From Deltaproteobacteria bacterium (GTDB lineage: Bacteria > Desulfobacterota_B > Binatia > UBA9968), in assembly GCA_005879255.1 (NCBI GenBank), contig VBKY01000098.1:1-9168 (forward strand): 9,168 nt of DNA. The letters run 5' to 3'. Under the pieces are notes generated by a model. The model had not been told where the DNA came from. It saw only the letters and a program-made list of their open reading frames with translations, and did not search any database. Shown here in pieces: positions 1 to 6,099 of the stretch (position 1 is its first letter; every line of letters starts with the position of its first letter). The position numbers and the translations under genes were made by a program.

Positions 1-36
1 AGTTTCGGTTCATGTAGCAGCTATTGAACCGAAACT
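1..36. repeat. Perfect 12-bp inverted repeat at the window edge
   Basis: AGTTTCGGTTCA (1-12) and its exact reverse complement TGAACCGAAACT (25-36) flank a 12-nt loop. The arms could form a strong hairpin. No T-tract follows on the plus strand, so it is not an obvious terminator for rightward transcription. It lies inside an open reading frame, and because it touches base 1 the arms may extend further left. It may be an operator, a recombination site, or a contig-end artefact; the sequence does not decide. Confidence 0.6.
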
Positions 37-442
37 TGCGCACGGGAATTCCTTTAGCGAACTGAAGACCTGGCCGTTGAGAACTGGTCCTAACAAATTC
101 GTGCTCCTGAACTCACCATTACAAAGCGAAGACCCTGCTCAGCTTAATTACGGCCCGGTACACCATTTAACCTATCGTATCGATGGGAACACCGTATCTG
201 CCGTCGTAACTCTGTTCGGTGTCATCAGATTCTCGGTCTCCCTCGGTTTCTCATCGCAGATAATCGACTTTCCACATTTAGAGGTCTTTGAAGGCTATCA
301 CGTCTACGACATCCAAAGGCGATCGCTGTATCGAACCCGCGCGCCCCGGGAGTATGTTGAGCAGGACCGACTATTCCTCGACGTGGTTGCGACATTGCAT
401 CGGAGCGCCGGAGAAACCGGAGATTGGGATGCGTCTGAGTAG
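2..442 (+). CDS. C-terminal part of an unrecognised protein (5' end outside the window)
   Basis: The reading frame is open from base 2 to the TGAGTAG-type stop near 442 (about 146 residues), so the true start is probably to the left. A TTG at 77 is an alternative start but has no convincing ribosome binding site. The protein has no signal peptide or clear membrane segment. It has a beta-rich centre (HHLTYRIDGNTVSAVVTLFG followed by a VIRFSVSLGF strand), a YHVYDIQRR segment and an acidic end (GDWDASE). I do not recognise the family. It lies 124 bp upstream of the SIR2-like fragment on the same strand, so the two may have belonged to one unit. Coding status rests on the long open frame and protein-like composition only. 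Confidence 0.5.
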   Translation, partial: VSVHVAAIEPKLAHGNSFSELKTWPLRTGPNKFVLLNSPLQSEDPAQLNYGPVHHLTYRIDGNTVSAVVTLFGVIRFSVSLGFSSQIIDFPHLEVFEGYHVYDIQRRSLYRTRAPREYVEQDRLFLDVVATLHRSAGETGDWDASE

Positions 443-566
443 TATATCGTCAGTGTCTAACCAGTCGCTTCAGATCGATCGCAAGAGCGCCGGCTGAGCT
501 TAGTGTTGGGCAGCCTACTGGGCATCGGCAGAGACTCAGCCTATCAAGAGGTCGCGAGATTAGATC

Positions 567-821
567 ATGCGCCCATACAACGATAACAACGTTTATATCC
601 TCGGGGCGGGTTTCTCCGCAGAAGCGGGGCTTCCCGTAATCTCGTCATTTCTCGCGCGGATGCGGGATGCTGTCGATTGGCTCGACAAGAACGGGACAAG
701 CCTTCGAGTCAGACATAACAATCACTACAGTCTTCCATCGTGCGGTCTCTTCCGTCTCGCGCTACACCAATGCTTGACGTCCAAGGTCACGCCTTTTCCG
801 GCGCGCGAAAAATCCTTGTGA
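567..821 (+). pseudogene. N-terminal fragment of a SIR2-like NAD-binding protein, truncated
   Basis: The first 43 residues carry a clear SIR2-family nucleotide-binding signature: VYILGAGFSAEAGLP at residues 9-23, then a helix (SSFLARMRDAVDWLDK). SIR2-like domains bind NAD; in bacteria many act as NADases in anti-phage defence, others as deacylases. A SIR2-type domain normally needs well over 200 residues, and the catalytic His region is absent. Similarity to the family appears to stop near residue 43 (about base 695). The remaining 41 residues look unrelated and include a stretch encoded by a repeat also found at 4854-4882. No strong Shine-Dalgarno sits close to the ATG; AAGAGG at about 545 is too far away. 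It is most likely a relic left by a deletion or recombination, not a functional enzyme. The SIR2 assignment is firm for the motif; the defence role is inference. Confidence 0.65.
714..742. repeat. 29-bp direct repeat, copy 1
   Basis: This stretch, beginning CATAACAATCAC and ending TCTTCCATCGTG, matches 4854-4882 at 27 of 29 positions in the same orientation. It lies about 20 bp after the point where SIR2 similarity ends. Read on the minus strand it encodes RWKTVVIVM, similar to the signal-peptide-like RWKIVVIVM of copy 2, so it may be a scrap of the same gene family. Confidence 0.6.
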
Positions 822-925
822 GCGTTGCTCTATCGCAATTCTGTCCGCAGAAACGGAGAAAAGAAAACCGTGTTTAGCTATGACAATGTGTGACTACAAG
901 GCCTGGCCCCGCAATTCTCGTTATC

Positions 926-1846
926 TCAAGGGAGCCTGCCGGTCATTTCCTGATACATTCGCCGCACGGCAACTTCCCTTTGCGATGTGTATCCCTGCAT
1001 CTTTTCATATTGCGGGAGTTTAATCACGGCGGCAGCCTGATCTTCCGTAGCGCCGCGCGCAATCTCCTTCTGAACGGCATCGCGCAGATCAACCAAAAGC
1101 TGACGAAATCGGCGAAGACCTTGCCGGGTTTCCTTAGGGTCTTCGGGAATAGGCCCATGTCCGGGTACGACAATGTCGGCTGGAAGGGCTTCGATTGCAT
1201 CCAGCGTTTTCAGCCAGCTGACGCCGTAGCCGTCGTTTATATAGAGAAACTGGTCGGAGAAAAAGAGCTCGCTCACATACACGATCCGATCTTGGGGAAC
1301 GAAAATAATGCTGTCGCCGCGCGTGTGACCCCGGCCTAAATAGAGAATCTGAATCTCCTTGCCGCCGAGGTGAATCGTCAGGCGATCCCGAAAGGTCACT
1401 TGCGGAAGCCTGGCCTTTTGATCCTCCGGCGGGGCACGGTCACGCTGCATTTGCTGGAGAAGATCGGCGCGGTAGTTTTCGTGACCAATCTTGATGACGT
1501 CCGGGTAGGCAACGTTGCCCCACGTGTAGTTATTGTGGAAAGTGGAGGAAACCAGAAAGCGCACTGGCTGTTTGATCACGCTGGCAATCGCTTCGCGCTC
1601 TTGTCGTGCGATGGCTTCTGAACTCAATGCGTCCAGGACCACAACTCCTTCGGTTGTAACGATAACCCCACTATTAAAGCTGGTGGAAGAGAACACATAG
1701 TAACCGGGAATGAGCTGTCTTAGTGTACCGGTGCGATTGCGCTCGGCCGGTCTCAGCCGGGTGTCATCGCGCTCCTGTGCCTCTGCGGAGCATACCAAGA
1801 GCCTCGAGGCGAGCACGATCAGTAGAGCCATCGTTGATTTTGGCAT
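926..1846 (-). CDS. Secreted metallo-beta-lactamase-fold protein with a degenerate metal motif
   Basis: A 306-residue protein with a Sec signal peptide (hydrophobic MALLIVLASRLLVC, likely cleavage after SAEA at about residue 23). The MBL fold is recognisable from VIVTTEGVVVLDA (61-73), GRGHTRGD (171-178, the third metal-site His is H174) and VPGHGPI (227-233, His230). The hallmark HxHxDH motif, which supplies most zinc ligands, is here T102-F-H104-N-N106-Y107: only the middle His is kept. The usual bridging Asp is replaced by Glu193 in YVSELFF. The rest of the chain, including a helical C-terminal tail, is intact, so this looks like a divergent member rather than a decayed gene. It may bind one metal or act without hydrolysis; the substrate is unknown. 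The ATG at 1846 follows a good Shine-Dalgarno (AGAGAGG, 7 nt away). It is the last gene of the minus-strand series and has its own likely promoter, 156 bp after the ThDP enzyme gene. Confidence 0.85.
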   Translation of the reverse strand: MPKSTMALLIVLASRLLVCSAEAQERDDTRLRPAERNRTGTLRQLIPGYYVFSSTSFNSGVIVTTEGVVVLDALSSEAIARQEREAIASVIKQPVRFLVSSTFHNNYTWGNVAYPDVIKIGHENYRADLLQQMQRDRAPPEDQKARLPQVTFRDRLTIHLGGKEIQILYLGRGHTRGDSIIFVPQDRIVYVSELFFSDQFLYINDGYGVSWLKTLDAIEALPADIVVPGHGPIPEDPKETRQGLRRFRQLLVDLRDAVQKEIARGATEDQAAAVIKLPQYEKMQGYTSQREVAVRRMYQEMTGRLP

Positions 1847-1867
1847 ACTGTTTCCTCTCTGTTGCTG

Positions 1868-1881
1868 ACGCTCGTGAGCGT
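1868..1881. promoter_or_regulatory. 14-bp palindrome in the MBL gene leader
   Basis: ACGCTC-GT-GAGCGT is a perfect 6-bp inverted repeat with a 2-bp centre. It lies between the proposed -10 box (1894-1899) and the Shine-Dalgarno (about 1853-1860) of the MBL-fold gene, i.e. just after the likely transcription start. This is a typical place for a repressor operator or a leader hairpin. No regulator gene is visible in the window. Confidence 0.35.
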
Positions 1882-1893
1882 TCTGGTTTTCGA

Positions 1894-1922
1894 AAGCTAG
1901 CGGCGTAAAGACCTATTGTCAA
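1894..1922 (-). promoter_or_regulatory. Probable sigma70-type promoter for the MBL-fold gene
   Basis: On the minus strand a perfect -35 box TTGACA (1922-1917) is followed by a 17-bp spacer and TAGCTT (1899-1894) as a weak -10 (3 of 6 consensus bases). The start point would be near 1887, giving a leader of about 40 nt that includes a palindrome and the Shine-Dalgarno. It suggests the MBL gene can be transcribed independently of the ThDP enzyme gene. Confidence 0.45.
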
Positions 1923-2002
1923 CGCATTCGAGAAACGCAAACTGGTAAACGAAAAGAGGTCGGGAGTCTGTCTTGAGAGGAGGTCGTGCATAGGTACCTG
2001 AA

Positions 2003-3637
2003 TCAAATTCCTTCGATTGGGCAAATCACGTCCAAGAGTACCGGCTTGCGCGCAGCCAACGCGCGTTTCACCGCGGGCGTGAGAGCTGATGGCTCGGCCA
2101 CTCTTTCTGCTTCGATGTTATAGGATGCGGCCAGCGCGCAAAGATCGGGTAAGTAAAGGTCCGTTCCAATAACCCTGCCACCGTGGTGTTTGATCTGGTC
2201 GCGCTTCATGTTTCCGTAGGCGTCGTTGCGAATGACGATGATCGAAATGGGCAGCTTCAAGGCGGCCGCGGTCGCGAGTTCCTGGTTTTCAAGCATAAAA
2301 GAGCCGTCGCCGGTCACGCACACCACAGGCCGCGAGGGGAAGGCGAGGCTCAAACCGATGGAGGTCGAGAGGCCGAAACCGATCGCGCGCATTTCCCCCG
2401 AATGATACGCGTAAGACGGAGCGACAAAGCGCCTCATGAGCTCGGCTGTCCCGCCCGCGCCGACGACGATCTCATCCTCGCTCAGGGCTTTCTTTAGTGC
2501 TCGGTAGACATGCCACTGATTGATCGGGCCTTGGCCTTCGTCAGCGTAAGCAAAAATTTTCTCATGCCAGCTATTTTTCTCTTCCCGGAGCTTATCGAGA
2601 CGAGAGCGATTTTTTTTCTGGACACGAGCTTTTCTTAACCGCGCGATGAGCCCTCTCAGAGCTGCTTTCGCGTCACCAAGGATCGGCAGATGGGCCGGGT
2701 AGATCTTGCCAAGCTCGCGCGGATCTGAGTTGACTTGAATGATCCTGGCTCCTGCCGGAATTACCTTGTCCCCATAGCCGAGCGTAAGTCCCTCGCTGAA
2801 GGTTAAACCGACGGCAAGGATCAGATCGGACTCGAGACAGAACGGGTTGGCGAAGGGAAAGGCGCCGAAGCCCAGTACGCCGAGAGACAGTGGATGATCC
2901 TCGGAGATCAAACCCTTGTGCGAAGGTGAAGTGCCAAACGGTATTGAAAGAAGCTCGGCCAGCTCGCGCAGCTCCTCTTCCGCCCTCGACCAGTAGACAC
3001 CTCCGCCGGCAATAATGATCGGCGCGGATGCCGTTTGCAGCTCTTCGGCTGCTTGGTCCAAAGCGCCTTCATCAGGTTCAACGATCGACCTAACCGTGTC
3101 CAGCCAACCTGAGCCGGGAGCCTCGACTTCCTGCTCCTGAATATCACGCGGGATGCCGATATAAACCGGCCCTTTTCTTCCCGTTGTCGCTTCGTTTAGT
3201 GCGTGGCGCAAAATGTCGACGGCCTGCTCTGCGTTTTCAAGGGTGAAGCTCGTTTTGGTTATCGGCTCGAACATCTCCCGCTGCGGTATCTCGTGCCAAG
3301 AGGACGCGCCTTTTCCCGCATGACGGCGTGACACATCCGCTGCAAGAACAATCACAGGAATCGATTCCTTGTGCGCGTAGGCGATGCCCGTCAGAAGGTT
3401 GGTCACCCCGGCGCCGGCAGAGGCCGTGCAGACACCCAGCGTCCTCGTGCCCTTGGCGTAGGCCGCAGTCATGTAAGCGGCGGAAAGCTCGTGCATGACC
3501 GGTATGAAGCGGAGATTGGGCTCGGAATAGAGAGCGTCGGTGATTGGAAAAATCGAATGGCCGGAGAGGCCAAAGAGATATGGGACGCCGGCCTCTTTAA
3601 GGAACTTAACGATCAGACACGCGACCGGGATCTTCAT
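2003..3637 (-). CDS. Thiamine-diphosphate-dependent enzyme, acetolactate synthase/decarboxylase family
   Basis: A 544-residue cytoplasmic protein with the three-domain layout of the family. The N-terminal pyrimidine-binding domain carries the activating Glu50 in VMHELSAAYMTAAYAKGT and the usual TASAGAGVTNLLTGI segment (71-85). The central domain (about 200-330) has IIIAGGGVYWSRA and SHKGLISEDHPLSLG. The C-terminal diphosphate-binding domain has GDG at 443-445 and Asn471 of RNDAYGN, the Mg-ThDP motif. Family members decarboxylate 2-oxo-acids and either release or transfer the aldehyde unit (acetolactate synthase, benzoylformate, sulfopyruvate or phosphonopyruvate decarboxylases, sulfoacetaldehyde acetyltransferase). 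The true substrate cannot be read from the sequence. Biosynthetic acetolactate synthase is unlikely, because no ilvN-like small subunit follows. The ATG is 4 bp after the stop of the upstream binding-protein gene, so translation is probably coupled; AGGAAG lies about 13 nt upstream. Confidence 0.88.
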   Translation of the reverse strand: MKIPVACLIVKFLKEAGVPYLFGLSGHSIFPITDALYSEPNLRFIPVMHELSAAYMTAAYAKGTRTLGVCTASAGAGVTNLLTGIAYAHKESIPVIVLAADVSRRHAGKGASSWHEIPQREMFEPITKTSFTLENAEQAVDILRHALNEATTGRKGPVYIGIPRDIQEQEVEAPGSGWLDTVRSIVEPDEGALDQAAEELQTASAPIIIAGGGVYWSRAEEELRELAELLSIPFGTSPSHKGLISEDHPLSLGVLGFGAFPFANPFCLESDLILAVGLTFSEGLTLGYGDKVIPAGARIIQVNSDPRELGKIYPAHLPILGDAKAALRGLIARLRKARVQKKNRSRLDKLREEKNSWHEKIFAYADEGQGPINQWHVYRALKKALSEDEIVVGAGGTAELMRRFVAPSYAYHSGEMRAIGFGLSTSIGLSLAFPSRPVVCVTGDGSFMLENQELATAAALKLPISIIVIRNDAYGNMKRDQIKHHGGRVIGTDLYLPDLCALAASYNIEAERVAEPSALTPAVKRALAARKPVLLDVICPIEGI

Positions 3638-3641
3638 CGAA

Positions 3642-4745
3642 TCACTTTTTCTTCCTGATCTCGGTTACAAATCGCTGGACAGATTCGAGATCGCTATAGC
3701 CGATGTCATCGATGAGCGTATACTTGGCGCCCGGTTTGATGCGAGCATGGGACGGGAGATCATCTTTCGGAATGTCGATCCTAAGCGAGTTTCTTCCGCC
3801 CTGAACAAGTTTTTGGTAAGCGATTTGGCCTTCCCGCGAGAGGAACCAATTGATAAAGACCTTCGCGGCATTGGGGTGAGGCGCTCGATCGATCAGAGCG
3901 ATGTTGCCGCCGCCCGACCCTACCAGACCTCCCTCCTTGAATTTGTCGGTTTCGAAAGCGTTTATTGGCAGGCCTTGCTTTTTCGCATCCCAAAGCCGTA
4001 TTCGATCGGCGTTTTGCAAGGCCGACATGGCGTACTTGCTTTGTGCTACCCAGTCCAGAAGTTGCCGGATATCCCGGCTCACGCCGAGATCCATTTCGGT
4101 TAGAAAGCGTCGCAAAAACTCAGGGCCCAGTTCCTTGCTGTGATACATGAAAACCAAGGGCTCCTGCGTTCCACCGGTCATGGGCTCGGCAACGACAATC
4201 TTTCCCTTCCACTTGGGATTGAGAAGATCCCAGTAGGATTTGAACTCCTGAGGGTTTACCAGCGTGGTGTTATAGTGGAAATAATAAAGCGGCGCGCCGG
4301 CAAAAGAGAAGATGTATTTATTTTCGTCATCGCCGTAGACATGCTTTCCCTGCCACCACTTCGACTCGTCTAAGACTTCGGGGAGAATAAGCGCGGGCTT
4401 GATGGGATCGAGCAGGCCAGTTTTGAGAAGCCCGGACTGGGCAGAGCCGACTCCGCCGATGAGGATATCCGCCAAATACTTTCCGGCGCGCCTCTCAGAT
4501 ACGATTCTTGTCACGCGTTCCGATCCGCGTACGCTTACTTCGACCAGCTTGATGTCGGGAAAAGTTTTCTGGAACTCTTGGAATACAGGCTCTTGACCGG
4601 GAAAGGTGTAAAGGACAACTCTACCTTCTTGTTTTCCCGCGCGCAGCGCTTTCTCCCATTCTTCACGGCCGTCGGACGCAGCCATGATCGGCAAGGGAAG
4701 TGCAAGAACAAAGAAATAAACTAGGATGGTCATGAACGGTTTCAT
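3642..4745 (-). CDS. Periplasmic ABC substrate-binding protein, iron(III)/family 1 type
   Basis: A secreted protein of 367 residues from the ATG at 4745; a GTG one codon earlier is possible. The signal peptide has the core TILVYFFVLALPLPI with cleavage near Ala22-Ala23. The mature chain has the fold of bacterial extracellular solute-binding proteins of the AfuA/FbpA/PotD group: RVVLYTFPGQEPVFQEF, then RVTRIVSERRAGKYLADILI, the hinge segment YYFHYNTTLVNPQEFKSYWD with LLNPKWKGKIVV, and a C-terminal APHPNAAKVFINWFLSREGQ block. Relatives deliver Fe(III), thiamine, polyamines or organic anions to an ABC permease. No permease or ATPase gene is in the window, so the ligand is unknown. The start has no clear Shine-Dalgarno. 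The gene ends 4 bp before the ThDP enzyme gene, which suggests co-expression and possibly a shared substrate pathway. Confidence 0.85.
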   Translation of the reverse strand: MKPFMTILVYFFVLALPLPIMAASDGREEWEKALRAGKQEGRVVLYTFPGQEPVFQEFQKTFPDIKLVEVSVRGSERVTRIVSERRAGKYLADILIGGVGSAQSGLLKTGLLDPIKPALILPEVLDESKWWQGKHVYGDDENKYIFSFAGAPLYYFHYNTTLVNPQEFKSYWDLLNPKWKGKIVVAEPMTGGTQEPLVFMYHSKELGPEFLRRFLTEMDLGVSRDIRQLLDWVAQSKYAMSALQNADRIRLWDAKKQGLPINAFETDKFKEGGLVGSGGGNIALIDRAPHPNAAKVFINWFLSREGQIAYQKLVQGGRNSLRIDIPKDDLPSHARIKPGAKYTLIDDIGYSDLESVQRFVTEIRKKK

Positions 4746-4768
4746 CACATGCGCAGGTCGGCTGCGGG

Positions 4769-4886
4769 TCAGACTGAGTAGGCTACCTTCGGGCTGGCTA
4801 ACCTGGCCGACGCTATTTCAGCCTCAGCAAAACGGTCAGACAAGCAAAAGGGTCATAACAATCACGACAATCTTCCATCGTGTCAT
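4769..4886 (-). pseudogene. Decayed N-terminal fragment of a secreted binding protein (tentative)
   Basis: Between two intact binding-protein genes the minus strand reads MTRWKIVVIVMTLLLV and then a stop (4836-4838). One base out of frame it continues with SDRFAEAE followed by IASARLASPKVAYSV up to a stop at 4769. Joined, these resemble a signal peptide plus the first ~20 mature residues of a TauA/NMT1-type binding protein. It would therefore be the remains of a further binding-protein gene, broken by a frameshift and a deletion. Part of it is the 29-bp repeat also found at the SIR2 break. The fragment is short, and the plus-strand reading of the same DNA is also open, so this call is uncertain. 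Confidence 0.35.
4854..4882. repeat. 29-bp direct repeat, copy 2
   Basis: Matches 714-742 at 27 of 29 positions, same orientation, 4.1 kb apart. It lies 19 bp downstream of the stop of the 4902-5876 gene, within the decayed binding-protein fragment. The two copies bracket the MBL, ThDP enzyme and iron-type binding-protein genes. Confidence 0.6.
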
Positions 4887-4901
4887 CAATCTGCCGGGTT
4901 T

Positions 4902-5876
4902 TCACGGCTTCCAGCCCACACGATTGAGTTGCTGGTCGGCATCCATAGCGAAACTGAAGTCATAGGCGCGAGCGTTGGGGATGACGTCCGTGACGCTCGC
5001 TACTTGACGGATGATCACGAGGTCGTTTCTTTGAGTTTCTTCATCGACAGTCCCATTAAGCGTGAAGGTGTTGATAAGGTCGTCATAAACGCGCGCGGCC
5101 TGAGATCGATCGACGCCGGAGAATTTCGTCATGGCGGCGATGGTTCCCTCGCGATCCTGGCGCATGCGACGCAGCGCCTTGAGAGCGGCCTTGATGAACG
5201 CGGCGACCATCTTGGGCTGCTCCTTGATTAGCCGGTCGGAAGTCGCAAGCGTTCCCCAGGAATTTTTTACTTCGTTGCCGTAATAAAAAAGTTCCTTCAT
5301 GCCGTTATCCAAGCCGATGTAACGCAGCTCCGGGCCGACGACGGCAGCGTCCGTCACTCCCGACATCAGTGCCGTTAGCTGGTTTCCCAGTCCTGGATCG
5401 ATGTAGACCACATCCTTGTTGCCATCGAGCCCGTACTTGGTGAGTATTTGTTTGAGCATAAAGGTTGCGACGGCGGCTATACCCGTGGTCGCGATTTTCT
5501 TTCCCTTCAGCTCTTTCGGGCTCGTGATATTGGGCTTGGTCAACAGCCACTGGTGCACCCGGTTGTTTACTGCCAGCGCCACCTTTAAGGGAGCACTGCT
5601 CCTGGCCAGCACGACCAGCGCGCTGGTGCCAGCGACGGTAAAGTCAACGCTTCCCGCCATCAATGCCTGGATGCTCGGAGTCGGCTCGATGAAAGTGATC
5701 TTGAGGTCGATTCCCTCTTCCTTCATGTAGCCCATGTCCAAAGCGATGGGATAAATCAAATGCTGAAAGCTCTTGCTGGCAATCGCGAGGTTGACGGTCT
5801 GCGACATCGCCGCCCCTACCCAGAAAAGCAGAAATGCCGCGAGAGCCAATCCTGTCAGGTTTGTGATCCTTTTCAT
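4902..5876 (-). CDS. Periplasmic ABC substrate-binding protein, NMT1/TauA-like
   Basis: A 324-residue secreted protein. The start chosen is ATG 5876, because it is preceded at 9-10 nt by GAAGGGA and opens a clean signal peptide (LTGLALAAFLLFWVGAAMS, cleavage near Ser25-Gln26); an in-frame TTG at 5900 would add eight polar residues before it. The mature chain shows the NMT1/TauA layout: NLAIASKSFQHLIYPIALDMGYMKEEGID, then LMAGSVDFTVAGTSALV, ELKGKKIATTG in the second lobe entry, and MSGVTDAAVVGPE. Such proteins bind sulfonates, nitrate, pyrimidine precursors, aromatic acids or similar compounds; the ligand here cannot be told. It is 223 bp downstream of another binding protein of the same broad class but the two sequences differ clearly, so this is not a recent duplication. 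Confidence 0.87.
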   Translation of the reverse strand: MKRITNLTGLALAAFLLFWVGAAMSQTVNLAIASKSFQHLIYPIALDMGYMKEEGIDLKITFIEPTPSIQALMAGSVDFTVAGTSALVVLARSSAPLKVALAVNNRVHQWLLTKPNITSPKELKGKKIATTGIAAVATFMLKQILTKYGLDGNKDVVYIDPGLGNQLTALMSGVTDAAVVGPELRYIGLDNGMKELFYYGNEVKNSWGTLATSDRLIKEQPKMVAAFIKAALKALRRMRQDREGTIAAMTKFSGVDRSQAARVYDDLINTFTLNGTVDEETQRNDLVIIRQVASVTDVIPNARAYDFSFAMDADQQLNRVGWKP

Positions 5877-6099
5877 GTTATCAGTTCCCTTCTCGGTCAA
5901 ACAGATCGAGTGAAACGGCCTCGGATTATCGCAAAGGATTTCTCCGTCAAGGAAAGAACAAGTGCTGGTGTCTGACTTGGGAAATTTGCCGCCCGTTCTT
6001 TGACAAGAAAAGCAATATTCCGTTTCCTTGGCTCGACCGGAGTCATAATCATCCCGCTAAGGAGGAAGGATGAGGGATGAAGCTAGCCCGAAAGCTCTC

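Noticed and set aside
57..90. Loose similarity between 59-90 and 7260-7292 around GAACTGAAG
   Set aside because: Only a 9-bp exact match plus scattered agreement; not distinguishable from chance.
714..742. Plus-strand reading of the 29-bp repeat as a transposase N-terminus (ITITTVFHR / ITITTIFHR)
   Set aside because: The resemblance to ISL3-type transposase starts is only a short peptide, no catalytic part or terminal inverted repeats are present, and the minus-strand receptor reading fits the context better.
5877..5900. TTG start that would extend the second binding protein by eight residues
   Set aside because: It places polar residues before the signal peptide, and the internal ATG at 5876 has a Shine-Dalgarno-like GAAGGGA at proper distance.
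5925..5950. Possible minus-strand promoter TTGACG / GATAAT upstream of the second binding-protein gene
   Set aside because: The spacer is only 14 bp, too short for a normal sigma70 promoter; other spacings give poor -10 boxes.
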